64,000 nt of DNA from Aquitalea sp. LB_tupeE (GCF_013391415.1 NZ_JACAXB010000010.1:1-64000), one strand, 5' to 3'. Counted from the first letter of the stretch, positions 18,314 through 26,963 are shown. Made by a program: numbers and translations. Notes: generated from the sequence alone by a model not told the origin.

Positions 18314-18340
18314 AGCCCAGTCGCAAGACTGGGCTTTTTT
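18314..18340 (+). terminator. Terminator of the tRNA cluster
   Basis: AGCCCAGTC (18314-18322) pairs with GACTGGGCT (18327-18335), then six T. Confidence 0.9.
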
Positions 18341-18385
18341 CATTTCCGGTCAGCAAAGCCACTTTGCCGCATTCCAGCAGACAAC

Positions 18386-18409
18386 AAAAATGCCACCCGC
18401 AGATGGCAT
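18386..18409 (-). terminator. Terminator of coq7
   Basis: On the minus strand ATGCCA and TGGCAT form a stem with an 8-nt loop, followed by UUUU. It lies 26 bases after the coq7 stop. Confidence 0.65.
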
Positions 18410-18434
18410 CTTCAACATATGAGCTGATCAGGCA

Positions 18435-19055
18435 TCAAACCCGGTAACTGCTGACTGTCATCACCTTGGCAGTCAGCTTCATCAGGCCCCGCACCGGAGC
18501 CGGCAAACGGGCTGCACCATATTCGTGCGCCATGTCGGCGTGACGCAGTTCGTCATCGCGCATCTGGCTGACAATGGCACGGCTCTTGGCATCCGCCTCG
18601 GGCAGAGCGGTCAGATGGCTATCCAGATGCGCGCCAACCTGATGCTCGGTTTCCTCCAGAAAGCCCAGATTCCACTTATCCCCAAGCAAACCGGCGGTGA
18701 CGCCAATGGCCAGCGAACCGGTATACCACAAGGGTCCCAACAAGCTGGGCTGACCACCCAGCTCACGAATGCGCTGCTCGGTCCAGGCCAGGTGCTCCAC
18801 TTCTTCGAATGCCGCATGCTGCAAGGCCTCGCGCGCGGCCGGATTGCGTGCAGTCAGGGCCTGCCCCTGATACAGCGCCTGTGCGCACACCTCGCCACAG
18901 TGGTTAACTCGCATCAGGCCGATGGCATGACGCTTTTCCTCGGCGCTCAGTTCGGCCTCTTCCAGTGCGGCATCCGGCCGTGGACGCTGGCTTTGCGCCG
19001 GCGCAAACAGGGTGCGCAAACCCTTGTCAAATTCGGTGATCAGCGTGTCAAACAT
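18435..19055 (-). CDS. coq7: 2-nonaprenyl-3-methyl-6-methoxy-1,4-benzoquinol hydroxylase
   Basis: A 206-residue di-iron monooxygenase performing the last ring hydroxylation of ubiquinone synthesis. The two half-sites of the ferritin-like iron centre are visible: [18 protein letters not shown] with [10 protein letters not shown], and [15 protein letters not shown] with [14 protein letters not shown]. The family is the Coq7/UbiF-alternative enzyme found in many proteobacteria in place of UbiF. It is a single-gene unit, convergent with the tRNA cluster and divergent from ppa. Together with ubiG it shows that the cell makes ubiquinone. Confidence 0.93.
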   Translation of the reverse strand: MFDTLITEFDKGLRTLFAPAQSQRPRPDAALEEAELSAEEKRHAIGLMRVNHCGEVCAQALYQGQALTARNPAAREALQHAAFEEVEHLAWTEQRIRELGGQPSLLGPLWYTGSLAIGVTAGLLGDKWNLGFLEETEHQVGAHLDSHLTALPEADAKSRAIVSQMRDDELRHADMAHEYGAARLPAPVRGLMKLTAKVMTVSSYRV

Positions 19056-19182
19056 AGTGTTCCCGATTGGTGCACAAATCCGTCAAAGATTATACCTGTG
19101 CACCGCACAACACGGCAGCTGCTGATATAATCCTGCAAGAAATTCCGTGTAAACAACCACCATTAACAAAGGATTCTGCCTG

Positions 19183-19710
19183 ATGAACCTGGAACTCATC
19201 GGCCCGGGCAAAGACATGCCGGGCGACTTCAACGTCGTGATCGAAATCTCCGCCAACGCTGCGCCGATCAAATACGAATTCGACAAAGAGTGGAACACCC
19301 TGGTGGTTGACCGTTTCATGGGCACCTCCATGATGTACCCGGCCAACTACGGCTTCGTGCCGCAAACCCTGGCTGGCGATGGCGACCCGGTTGACGTGCT
19401 GGTGGTTACCCCCTTCCCGCTGCCGCCGGGCGTGGTCATCCGCTGTCGTGCCCTGGGTCTGATCAAGATGGAAGACGACGGCGGCATTGATGCCAAGCTG
19501 GTTGCCGTGCCGGTGGAAAAGCTGTGCCCGATGTACAAGTCCATCCAGAAGCTGGAAGACCTGCCGGAACTGCTGCGCGCCCAGATGGTGCACTTCTTCG
19601 AGCACTACAAGGATCTGGAAAAAGGCAAATGGGTCAAGATCCACGGCTGGGGCACGCTGGAAGATGCCAAGACCGAACTGGTGGAAGGCATTGAACGCTT
19701 CGGCAAGTAA
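19183..19710 (+). CDS. ppa: Inorganic pyrophosphatase
   Basis: A 175-residue soluble family I pyrophosphatase hydrolysing PPi to phosphate and so driving biosynthetic reactions. The signature DGDPVDVLVV and KYEFDKEW are present, and the length equals the E. coli enzyme (about 176). AAAGGA precedes the ATG. The codon choice is that of a highly expressed gene (mostly CTG, ACC, GGC). It is followed by a strong terminator. Confidence 0.97.
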   Translation: MNLELIGPGKDMPGDFNVVIEISANAAPIKYEFDKEWNTLVVDRFMGTSMMYPANYGFVPQTLAGDGDPVDVLVVTPFPLPPGVVIRCRALGLIKMEDDGGIDAKLVAVPVEKLCPMYKSIQKLEDLPELLRAQMVHFFEHYKDLEKGKWVKIHGWGTLEDAKTELVEGIERFGK

Positions 19711-19756
19711 TGACACCACACGGCCTGCCTTGCAGGCTGCTGTTTGTCACAAACGG

Positions 19757-19790
19757 AAAAACGCCAGTGCATGCACTGGCGTTTTTGTTT
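19757..19790. terminator. Bidirectional terminator after ppa
   Basis: ACGCCAGTGCA pairs with TGCACTGGCGT (19761-19782), with AAAA on the left and TTTTTGTTTT on the right. It also ends the small minus-strand gene at 19802-20011. Confidence 0.9.
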
Positions 19791-19801
19791 TGCTGACCGA
19801 A

Positions 19802-20011
19802 TCAGTGATTACGGTAGTCAGCCGGATTGGCAGCAATGGCCTTGCCGGCATAGTCATCAGCGGCTTTGCGCTGGGCATCGCTTTGGCTCATTTGCTGTTC
19901 GTAACGCTTGAGGACATCCTTGTCCGGGCGGCTGCGTACATCGCTATCAGCCATGGCAACAGCCACCAGTGCATTGGAAACAACAACAGCCAGCATCAAT
20001 TTTTTCAACAT
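19802..20011 (-). CDS. Small exported protein of unknown function
   Basis: A 69-residue protein with a clear signal peptide (MLKKLMLAVVVSNALVAVAMA, cleavage near residue 21). It leaves a 48-residue, charged, cysteine-free mature peptide with D/K/R/Q repeats. GGAG lies 7 bases before the ATG and a terminator follows the stop, so it is a well-formed single-gene unit. I do not recognise the family. The mature part looks helical and hydrophilic, suited to the periplasm. Confidence 0.65.
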   Translation of the reverse strand: MLKKLMLAVVVSNALVAVAMADSDVRSRPDKDVLKRYEQQMSQSDAQRKAADDYAGKAIAANPADYRNH

Positions 20012-20200
20012 GATTCACTCCATTCATTAAGCATGAATGCAAGCATGAACAGCCACGCGTCATAAAAAATATTCAATTTTTTTGATGACAATTCGACATG
20101 AATACGTAGAATTACTTTGCTAGTATTGGCTTATTTACTTGCATCGGGTTGGTGAAGTGAATATTAAACGCGATAAATTCCTATTCATAGCGAAATGATC

Positions 20201-20211
20201 TGAACAGTTCA
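20201..20211. promoter_or_regulatory. Perfect dyad before the LysR gene
   Basis: TGAACAGTTCA is an 11-base perfect palindrome 17 bases before the LysR start codon at 20228. It could be an autoregulatory site; the surrounding 20012-20227 is AT-rich, as expected for a divergent promoter region. Confidence 0.3.
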
Positions 20212-20227
20212 TTCAATAATTTTGAAC

Positions 20228-21127
20228 ATGAAATTATCCCTTGATGCCCTGCTGGTACTGGATGCCATCGACCGCAACGGCAGCTTTGCCGCAGCCGCTG
20301 ACGAACTGCACCGTGTTACCTCTGCGGTAAGCTATGTCATCCAGAAACTGGAGCAGGACCTTGATATCACGTTGTTCGACCGCAGCGGTCATCGTGCCCG
20401 ACTCACCCCGGCTGGAGAGTTGCTGCTACGCGACGGGCGCTACTTGCTGGATGCCGCACGCAGTGTCGAACACCGGCTGCAGCAACAGGCGGCAGGCTGG
20501 GAAAGCGAGCTGGTCATCACCATTGGCGACCTCATTCCGTTCGAACAGCTCATTCCGCTGATCAAGCGCTTTGACGAATTGGGCAGTGGCACTCAACTAC
20601 GCTTTAACCGTGAAGTGTTTGGCGGCATCTGGGATGCGCTGTATGACGCACGGGCCGATCTGGTACTGGGCGCACCGGGACATCCACCGGCCGGGGATTA
20701 TTTTTACCGCGAAATGGGCTCCATCGACTTTGCGTTTCTGGTCAGCCCGAATCACCCGCTGGCCAGCGCGGCGGAACCACTGGCGGCCCATACCCTGCGC
20801 CAGCACCGCATCATTTCGCTGGGAGACACCTCGCGCCGCCTGCCCACCCGCACTGCTGGAATTCTGGATGGCCAGGACGTCCTCACCGTCCACACCCTGG
20901 ATGCCAAGCTGGCCTTGATGGTGGCAGGGCTCGGAATCGGCTATTTGCCACGCATGCTTGCCACGCCTTATCTGCAAAGTGGCCAACTTGTGGAAAAATC
21001 ACTGAAGGAAAAACGCAGCTGCACCAAAATGTTCTATGCCTGGAAAGATGAATCTCCTGGCAAGGCGCTGAGCTGGTTTATCAATCATCTCGGTCTTGCC
21101 ATTCAGAACAAGCAATTGCTCATTTAA
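20228..21127 (+). CDS. LysR-type transcriptional regulator
   Basis: A 299-residue LysR regulator. The N-terminal winged helix (3-62) contains LDALLVLDAIDRNGSFAAAADELHRVTSAVSYVIQKLEQDL. The rest is the periplasmic-binding-like effector domain (EPLAAHT, MVAGLGIGYLPRML). ATG 20228 is preferred over an in-frame TTG at 20222. The next gene starts 9 bases after the stop, so the regulator is probably co-transcribed with the 6-phosphogluconate-dehydrogenase-like protein. The HTH resembles regulators of the YhaJ/DhaM-adjacent type, but the effector is unknown. Confidence 0.88.
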   Translation: MKLSLDALLVLDAIDRNGSFAAAADELHRVTSAVSYVIQKLEQDLDITLFDRSGHRARLTPAGELLLRDGRYLLDAARSVEHRLQQQAAGWESELVITIGDLIPFEQLIPLIKRFDELGSGTQLRFNREVFGGIWDALYDARADLVLGAPGHPPAGDYFYREMGSIDFAFLVSPNHPLASAAEPLAAHTLRQHRIISLGDTSRRLPTRTAGILDGQDVLTVHTLDAKLALMVAGLGIGYLPRMLATPYLQSGQLVEKSLKEKRSCTKMFYAWKDESPGKALSWFINHLGLAIQNKQLLI

Positions 21128-21136
21128 GGCTTACCC

Positions 21137-21880
21137 ATGTTCCAGCCTCACGGCATCTCACCTCAACTGCACTGGACCTGCCAGCGATTGCTGGCAGCCG
21201 GTTTGCCGTGCCAGGTGCCGGAGGAAAGCCCGCTCTGGCTGCCAGCCGACTGGGAAGGTTATCTTGCGGAAAACTGCTGGCTGGATCTGGCCACTGACAA
21301 CAGTCAGGCCCTGGCGGGGCGCGCTGAGCATTGCCGGCAACATGGCATCCAATTAGTGGAAGTGTGTGGCAGCTGGTTGCCACAGGGAGAATCCATGGGC
21401 TTCATGCTGTTATGCGGCAGCAACGCCCTCCCCGCCCCGGCCGCCATGCAATGGCTGGATCATTGCGCACCGCTACCCGGGGCCTGGCTACACTGCGGCC
21501 CCTGCGGCAGTGCGCGCTATACACATCATGTGATGCAAGCCCTGCAACACGCCTGGCAACTGGGCTGGCAACACAACCCGACGACAGCCAAACCGCAACA
21601 GCTTGATTGGGAAGCGCTGATGCAACAGCAATGGCAACTTGCCGACAAACTGTTGCAGCTCTCGCAGGCTTATTTGCGCAGCCATGGCATGGCGCCGGAC
21701 CCCACCGACAGCGCAACGCTGCGCCAACGCTTTGCACAGCCCCCATCGCGACAGCAACACTTTGCTGCCAACCTGGCTCTGTTGATTGTGCTGGCCATGC
21801 AGCAACGAGATACCTTGCACGATATCTGGCAGCAGGTGTCTGCTGCCTTACAGCCAAAACAGACGTCCAATGTGGACTGA
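21137..21880 (+). CDS. Degenerate 6-phosphogluconate-dehydrogenase-like protein lacking the N-terminal Rossmann motif
   Basis: A 247-residue protein without an obvious family label. By eye, three blocks follow the decarboxylating 6-phosphogluconate dehydrogenase order. NCWLDLATDNSQALAGRAEH (47-66) matches the IIDGGNS...RA segment, HGIQLVEVCGSWLPQGESMG (70-89) the GIHFVDVGTSGG segment, and LHCGPCGSARYTHHVMQALQ the CGPSGSGHFVKMVHNGIE helix. A C-terminal FAQPPSRQQHFAANLALL matches the RSRQ...F segment. The GxGxxG nucleotide-binding half is missing, and the catalytic lysine, histidine and asparagine are replaced. It therefore cannot be a normal dehydrogenase; a sugar-phosphate sensor or remnant is conceivable. 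The frame is intact, with AAGG before the ATG. Confidence 0.55.
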   Translation: MFQPHGISPQLHWTCQRLLAAGLPCQVPEESPLWLPADWEGYLAENCWLDLATDNSQALAGRAEHCRQHGIQLVEVCGSWLPQGESMGFMLLCGSNALPAPAAMQWLDHCAPLPGAWLHCGPCGSARYTHHVMQALQHAWQLGWQHNPTTAKPQQLDWEALMQQQWQLADKLLQLSQAYLRSHGMAPDPTDSATLRQRFAQPPSRQQHFAANLALLIVLAMQQRDTLHDIWQQVSAALQPKQTSNVD

Positions 21881-21882
21881 AC

Positions 21883-21912
21883 AAAAAAACCCGCCGGATG
21901 GCGGGTTTTTTA
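21883..21912. terminator. Bidirectional terminator
   Basis: AACCCGCC pairs with GGCGGGTT, with an A-run before and six T after. It separates the convergent 21137 gene and the phasin gene. Confidence 0.85.
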
Positions 21913-21930
21913 TCAGTCAAGCAAGCTTGC

Positions 21931-22512
21931 TCAGGCGGCGGAAGCGGGAGCAGCAGGTGCAGCCGGTTTCTTGCGGCTTACTGCAGCAGCAGTAGCCTTG
22001 GCTTGCTTGCTGGCAGCTTCCACGCTGGCTTCAGCGATTTCAGCGCTGACTTTCTTGGCGGTCTTGGACACGCTTTCAAAAGCGGCGTTGGAACTGCTCA
22101 CCAGGGTCTTCAGTGCAGAAACTGCAACATCGGAACCAGCCGGTGCATTCTTGGACAGACGGTCCAGATTGCTCAGCAGCTGCTTGTTCTGTTCAGCCAG
22201 TTGCTCTTCTACGAAAGCGGTCAGTTCGCCCTGAGTGACAACGGCAGCATCGTACACTTCACGTGCTACGCTGAATGCCTGGTCCAGGCTGGGTTGTGCC
22301 AGGCTGGTTTGCAGTTCGGCAAAGGCTTTCGGGTCCTTCACTTCGGTCAATGCCTTGAAATGCTTGGCATTGCTGTCCAGCAGCTTGCGGGTCAGTTCCA
22401 GCTGCAGGCTGGCGAAGCGTTCGGCACCGGCCAAAACGATGGAGGACAGGCGAACGGCTTTGTCAAATTGCGCCTGGCCGAGAGCAGAGAATTCTTGGGT
22501 ATTGGTAAACAT
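21931..22512 (-). CDS. phaP: Phasin (polyhydroxyalkanoate granule protein)
   Basis: A 193-residue helical protein that coats polyhydroxyalkanoate granules. It starts MFTNTQEFSALGQAQFDKAVRL, typical of betaproteobacterial phasins, with long amphipathic helices (LQLELTRKLLDSNAKHFKAL, FVEEQLAEQNKQLLSNLDRL). The tail is lysine-, alanine- and proline-rich (about 160-193) like histone-like PhaF tails, though short. Start 22512 has AGGAG 6 bases upstream; an open frame further upstream is spurious. It indicates storage of PHA; the synthase genes are not in this window. Confidence 0.88.
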   Translation of the reverse strand: MFTNTQEFSALGQAQFDKAVRLSSIVLAGAERFASLQLELTRKLLDSNAKHFKALTEVKDPKAFAELQTSLAQPSLDQAFSVAREVYDAAVVTQGELTAFVEEQLAEQNKQLLSNLDRLSKNAPAGSDVAVSALKTLVSSSNAAFESVSKTAKKVSAEIAEASVEAASKQAKATAAAVSRKKPAAPAAPASAA

Positions 22513-22864
22513 GGCTACTCCTGGAAATGTCGATATACAACTCAGCTTTACAGTCACAACAACCGTTTCGCCGCCGATGCTGCACAGCAGCAAACGTAAT
22601 TTAACCAAAGCGATGGGCACGGTCAAGAAAATGTTGCATCGCACAATTCGCTAAACAGCTATTTTGTATGTGTTTTTACAACAGCAACATTCCAACAGCA
22701 TTACAATTGCAAGACGATTGCCTGCCCATGGCCTCGAAGATTTTTTTTGCAACGCAATATGCAGGCGGCTCAAAGCATGCAGATTGATTCAGCGCCATTG
22801 AAAGGGGCAGTGCAAGCCAGTACACTCGCTCCATAGAAGAAATCTATTTATATAAAGCCTACCC
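22513..22864. other. Divergent intergenic region, phasin / minC
   Basis: 352 bases without a gene. AT content rises towards minC (22835-22860, with TTTATATAAA), where a -10 element probably lies. Near 22630-22650 there is an imperfect dyad of the form GTTGCATCGCAC, a possible binding site for a phasin regulator such as PhaR. I see no small reading frame or terminator here. Confidence 0.4.
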
Positions 22865-23587
22865 ATGAGCTCTGCGGCCAACGCCTTTGACATCAAATCT
22901 GCCAGCCTGGATCTGCTGGCCCTGATTCTCCATACGGACAATCTGGAAGAACTCACCACCGCCCTGGATGCCCGCTTCGGTCCGGCCGGTGATGCACCGG
23001 CCGAAGCCTTTTTGCTGGATGTGGAAGGGCTGCCACAAGCCGCCGATAGCGAATACGGCCGTTTGCTGCCCATGCTCAGTCGTCACGGCATCCGTGTAGT
23101 TGCCCTGCGTCATCCGGAAACATCCATGGCTGAAGTAGCCAGCCGCTATGGCCTGGCGTATGTGCGTGGCGGGACACCAGCCCGCTCCAGCCAGGCTGTC
23201 AGCGAAAACCAGAACAAACCGGCAGAAGCCGCCACCGTGGTGGCACCGCCCCCCTCCACCATGATCGTGGACCGACCGGTACGTGCCGGTCAGCAAATCT
23301 ATGCCCGTGGCTGCGACCTGGTGGTACTGGCCATGGTCAGTGCCGGTGCCGAAGTGATTGCCGATGGCAACATCCATGTTTATGCCCCGCTGCGCGGCCG
23401 TGCGCTGGCTGGTGCGCGTGGTAATACCGCTGCCCGCATTTTTGTCCGCAGCATGGAAGCCGAACTGGTTTCCATTGCCGGCGTCTATCGCACTATCGAA
23501 CAGGCTTTGCCCGAGAGCATCAAAGGCAAGCCAACCCAGATTCAACTTGAGAACGAGCGCCTGGTCATGACCGCGCTTGGCGAATAA
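22865..23587 (+). CDS. minC: Septum site-determining protein MinC
   Basis: A 240-residue inhibitor of FtsZ polymerisation. The N-terminal domain (1-105) binds FtsZ. After a short linker with [23 protein letters not shown] the C-terminal beta-helix (about 135-240) shows the conserved [33 protein letters not shown]. It is the first gene of minC-minD-minE-oxyR. The Shine-Dalgarno is weak. Confidence 0.96.
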   Translation: MSSAANAFDIKSASLDLLALILHTDNLEELTTALDARFGPAGDAPAEAFLLDVEGLPQAADSEYGRLLPMLSRHGIRVVALRHPETSMAEVASRYGLAYVRGGTPARSSQAVSENQNKPAEAATVVAPPPSTMIVDRPVRAGQQIYARGCDLVVLAMVSAGAEVIADGNIHVYAPLRGRALAGARGNTAARIFVRSMEAELVSIAGVYRTIEQALPESIKGKPTQIQLENERLVMTALGE

Positions 23588-23608
23588 TTTATTTTCAAAG
23601 GATTTACC

Positions 23609-24421
23609 GTGGCAAAAATCATCGTCGTGACTTCCGGCAAAGGTGGTGTCGGCAAAACCACCACCAGTGCCAGCTTTGCGTCCGGCCTGGCCCTGCGCGG
23701 CCACAAGACCGTGGTGATCGACTTTGACGTCGGCCTGCGCAACCTGGACCTCATCATGGGTTGCGAACGCCGCGTGGTATACGACCTGATCAATGTGGTG
23801 AATGGTGAAGCCTCGCTCAACCAGGCGCTGATCAAGGACAAGAACTGCGACAACCTGTACATCATTCCGGCCTCGCAGACCCGCGACAAGGATGCCCTGT
23901 CGCAGGAAGGCGTGGAAAAGGTACTGAAAGACCTGGCCGACAGCGGCTTCGAATACATTGTGTGCGACTCGCCGGCCGGTATCGAAAAGGGTGCGCTGAT
24001 GGCGCTGTACTTTGCCGATGAAGCGCTGATCGTCACCAACCCGGAAGTGTCTTCGGTACGCGACTCCGACCGCATCCTGGGCATACTGGCATCCAAATCG
24101 CGCCGCGCCGAACAAGGTGGCGAGCCGGTGAAAGAGCACCTGCTGATCACGCGTTATTCCCCGGCCCGCGTGGACAAGGGCGAAATGCTGTCGGTGGATG
24201 ACGTGAAGGAAATCCTGCGCGTGCCGCTGATCGGCGTGATTCCGGAATCGCAAACCGTACTGCAAGCCTCCAACTCCGGTACCCCTGCCATTCATCTGAA
24301 GGGCAGCGACGTAGCCGAAGCCTATTCCGACGTGATTGCACGTTTCCTGGGTGAAGATCGCCCCATGCGCTTCCTTGATGCGCCCAAAGTGGGTCTGCTC
24401 AAGCGCCTGTTCGGAGGTTAA
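23609..24421 (+). CDS. minD: Septum site-determining ATPase MinD
   Basis: A 270-residue membrane-associated ATPase that recruits MinC to the poles. The deviant Walker A SGKGGVGKTTTSASFA and the A-prime region VIDFDVGLRNLDLIMG are intact. The C-terminal amphipathic targeting helix KVGLLKRLFGG is present. AAAGGA precedes the ATG, and minE follows 3 bases after the stop. Confidence 0.98.
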   Translation: MAKIIVVTSGKGGVGKTTTSASFASGLALRGHKTVVIDFDVGLRNLDLIMGCERRVVYDLINVVNGEASLNQALIKDKNCDNLYIIPASQTRDKDALSQEGVEKVLKDLADSGFEYIVCDSPAGIEKGALMALYFADEALIVTNPEVSSVRDSDRILGILASKSRRAEQGGEPVKEHLLITRYSPARVDKGEMLSVDDVKEILRVPLIGVIPESQTVLQASNSGTPAIHLKGSDVAEAYSDVIARFLGEDRPMRFLDAPKVGLLKRLFGG

Positions 24422-24424
24422 ACC

Positions 24425-24682
24425 ATGTCCCTTATCGACATCCTGTTCGGCAAACGACAGAAAACCGCAGCCATTGCCAGAGAGCGTCTGCAAATCATCC
24501 TGGCACATGAGCGCAACGGCCGCAGCGCCCCGGACTACCTGCCCGCCCTGCAGCGCGAGCTGATGGAGGTGATTTCCAAGTACGTGTCGGTCAACCTGGA
24601 CGATATCAAGGTACAAGTGGAACGCCAGGACGACTTTGAAGTGCTGGAAGTCAATATCGTGCTGCCGGAGCATCAACGCTAA
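24425..24682 (+). CDS. minE: Cell division topological specificity factor MinE
   Basis: An 85-residue protein that stimulates MinD ATPase and produces pole-to-pole oscillation. The membrane and MinD-contact segment [30 protein letters not shown] is at the N-terminus, followed by the dimerisation domain ending [11 protein letters not shown]. oxyR begins 3 bases after the stop. Confidence 0.97.
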   Translation: MSLIDILFGKRQKTAAIARERLQIILAHERNGRSAPDYLPALQRELMEVISKYVSVNLDDIKVQVERQDDFEVLEVNIVLPEHQR

Positions 24683-24685
24683 ACC

Positions 24686-25627
24686 ATGACGCTGACCGAA
24701 CTCCGCTACATCGTGGCCGTGGCGCGTGAGCGCCATTTTGGCCGCGCCGCACAAAGCTGCTTTGTCAGCCAGCCCACCCTGTCCATCGCCATCAAGAAGC
24801 TGGAAGACGAACTGGGCATCACCCTGTTCGAGCGTGGTGGTCAGGAAGTGGCGGTGACGGAAATTGGTGAACGCATCATCGAGCAGTCACAGCGCGTGCT
24901 GGAAGAAGCCGAAACCGTCAAGCGACTGGCCGGCGAGCACCAGAACGAGCTGGTGGGGCCGCTCAAGCTGGGGGTGATTTTCACCATCAGCCCCTACTTG
25001 CTGCCGCGACTGATTCCGGCGCTGCGCATTCTGGCACCGGACATGCCGCTGATTCTGGAAGAGAACTACACCGCACGACTGGCAGAAATGCTCAAGCGCG
25101 GTGAAGTGGACGCCATCATCGTGGCCGACCCGTTCGAAGAAGCCGGTACCGTAGCCTGGCCGCTATATGACGAGCCCTTTGTCGTGGCCACGCCCAAGGG
25201 CCATCCGTGGGAGAAGCAGGACTGCGTGCATGCGAGCCAGCTGACTGACGAAAGCGTGCTGCTGCTGACCCAGGGCAACTGCTTCCGCGACCAGGTATTG
25301 CAGGCATGCAGCGACCTGGCCAGCAAGCAGAACCACCACTCTGGCCTGGCCAGCACCTTGCAGGGCAGCTCGCTCAATACCATCCGCCACATGGTGGCCA
25401 GCGGCATGGGCGTCACCGTGATGCCGTCCACCTCCATCGGCCCCGGCGATGACAGCCTGCTGTCGGTCGTCCCCTTCCAGGCTCCGGCACCGCAACGCCG
25501 GGTTCTACTGGTGACCCGCAAGCAGTTCTTCCGCAAGAAAGCAGTGGAAACCTTGCAGCAAGCGGTATTCCGCTCCGGCCTTGCCGGGGTGAGCATGCTG
25601 GAAGGCTCAGGGCCGATCGGCAGCTGA
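24686..25627 (+). CDS. oxyR: Hydrogen-peroxide-sensing LysR regulator OxyR
   Basis: A 313-residue LysR activator/repressor of peroxide defence. The winged helix is MTLTELRYIVAVARERHFGRAAQSCFVSQPTLSIAIKKLEDELG. The redox cysteines are at residues 199 and 208 (NCFRDQVLQAC), the same numbers as in E. coli OxyR, so disulfide switching should work. Co-transcription behind minCDE is known in Neisseria gonorrhoeae. A terminator follows. Confidence 0.95.
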   Translation: MTLTELRYIVAVARERHFGRAAQSCFVSQPTLSIAIKKLEDELGITLFERGGQEVAVTEIGERIIEQSQRVLEEAETVKRLAGEHQNELVGPLKLGVIFTISPYLLPRLIPALRILAPDMPLILEENYTARLAEMLKRGEVDAIIVADPFEEAGTVAWPLYDEPFVVATPKGHPWEKQDCVHASQLTDESVLLLTQGNCFRDQVLQACSDLASKQNHHSGLASTLQGSSLNTIRHMVASGMGVTVMPSTSIGPGDDSLLSVVPFQAPAPQRRVLLVTRKQFFRKKAVETLQQAVFRSGLAGVSMLEGSGPIGS

Positions 25628-25648
25628 ATGCCGTTCAACTGCACCAAC

Positions 25649-25678
25649 GAAAAAGCCGCTGTTTCGAGCGGCTTTTTA
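25649..25678. terminator. Bidirectional terminator after oxyR
   Basis: AGCCGCT (25654-25660) pairs with AGCGGCT (25667-25673), with AAAA before and TTTTT after. It also ends the minus-strand aminotransferase gene. Confidence 0.85.
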
Positions 25679-25699
25679 TTTGCCAACACCAATGAGGAG

Positions 25700-26854
25700 T
25701 TAGCCCTGTGCTGCGCGTACCAGTACAGCCAGTCGCGCAATGCCTTCGTCAATCCGTTCCGGCGCGGTGTGGCTGAAATTGAGGCGTAAATGGCCAATGC
25801 CATCTTCCGGATCGGGGTAGAACGGCTCGCCCGGCATGAAAGCTACGTTGCACTCTGCCAGCGCCACTTTCAGCAGCTCACGAGTGTCTTGCGGTCGTTT
25901 CAGCGTCAGCCAGAAAAACAGGCCGCCCTTGGGCACCTGCCAGTCAGCCAGGTCGGCAAAGTGTTTTTCCAGCGCCACTTGCATGGCATCCCGGCCTACG
26001 CGGTAGGTGTCACGCAGGGATTGCAGATGCGCCGGGAAGTCCGGGCTGGCCAGTTGCTGAGCAATGAACCACTGACCGGGGCGATTGCTGTGCAGGTCGG
26101 TGGATTGCTTGAGCTTGACCAGATGCGGGTACAGTTCAGGCGAAGCAATCAGGTAGCCTTCGCGCAAACCAGGTGCCAAGGTCTTGGAGAAGGAACCGGC
26201 ATAAATCCACGGTGTGTTCTTCAAATGGCTGACCAGCGGAGCCGGTGCCTCGCCATCGTAGGACAGTGCGCGGTACGGATCATCCTCGTAAACCGGCAGG
26301 CCATGGCTGTCGATCACCTCGGCCAATGCACGGCGGTTTTCCTCGCTGTAACAGGCACCCGACGGGTTCTGGAAACTGGGGATCAGATAGGTCAGCCGCG
26401 GCTTGGCCGTACGCAGGGCCTGATCCAGCCTGTCCGGCGACAGCTGGCCGTTTTCCTGTGCCACAGCAGTAATCCTGGCACCAAACAGCTTGAATGACTG
26501 CAAGGCCGCCAGATAAGTGGGGCCTTCGGTCACCAGCGGTGTGCCCGGGTCAATGAACAACTTGGAAGCCAGGTCGATGGCCTGTTGCGAGCCGGACAGC
26601 ACCAATACCTGCTGGGCGGTACAGTCCAGCCCCAGCTTGCGCGCCTGGGCAGCAATCAGCTCACGCAATTCCGGTTCACCCTCGGTCGTACCATATTGCG
26701 CCAGTGACTGCGGCATGCCGGTGAAATCCAGTTTGGGCAGGCAGCTGGCTGCCGGCAAGCCACCGGCAAAAGAAATGACTTCAGGGCGTTGTGCCGCGGC
26801 CAGAATTTCGCGGATCAGCGAACCCATCAGTCGTTCGATACGTTCTGAAAACAT
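25700..26854 (-). CDS. PLP-dependent aminotransferase, class I/II (2-aminoadipate transaminase-like)
   Basis: A 384-residue cytosolic aminotransferase. Visible are ISFAGGLPAASCLP, QQVLVLSGSQQAIDLASKLF, YEDDPYRALSYDG (PLP-contacting D/Y) and the Schiff-base lysine in IYAGSFSKTLAPGLREGYL. The pattern is that of the LysN / 2-aminoadipate and MocR-like aminotransferase group, which act on aromatic or branched substrates. The start MFSERIERLMGS at 26854 is chosen because GGGAG lies 7 bases upstream. It is divergent from the MarR gene, and the exact substrate is not predictable. Confidence 0.88.
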   Translation of the reverse strand: MFSERIERLMGSLIREILAAAQRPEVISFAGGLPAASCLPKLDFTGMPQSLAQYGTTEGEPELRELIAAQARKLGLDCTAQQVLVLSGSQQAIDLASKLFIDPGTPLVTEGPTYLAALQSFKLFGARITAVAQENGQLSPDRLDQALRTAKPRLTYLIPSFQNPSGACYSEENRRALAEVIDSHGLPVYEDDPYRALSYDGEAPAPLVSHLKNTPWIYAGSFSKTLAPGLREGYLIASPELYPHLVKLKQSTDLHSNRPGQWFIAQQLASPDFPAHLQSLRDTYRVGRDAMQVALEKHFADLADWQVPKGGLFFWLTLKRPQDTRELLKVALAECNVAFMPGEPFYPDPEDGIGHLRLNFSHTAPERIDEGIARLAVLVRAAQG

Positions 26855-26936
26855 GGTAATCTCCCTGATTGTCACATCAGTATGTCCACCATATCGCCGT
26901 GGCCGAGGGTGGTAAGCCTACGGAAGCGGAGCTCCT

Positions 26937-26963
26937 GTAGCAGTATTGTTGTTAAGCTGCTAC
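26937..26963. promoter_or_regulatory. Inverted repeat between aminotransferase and MarR genes
   Basis: GTAGCAG (26937-26943) and CTGCTAC (26957-26963) are perfect 7-base complements with a 13-base spacer, centred in the divergent promoter region. It is a candidate operator for the adjacent MarR protein or another regulator of the aminotransferase. Confidence 0.35.
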
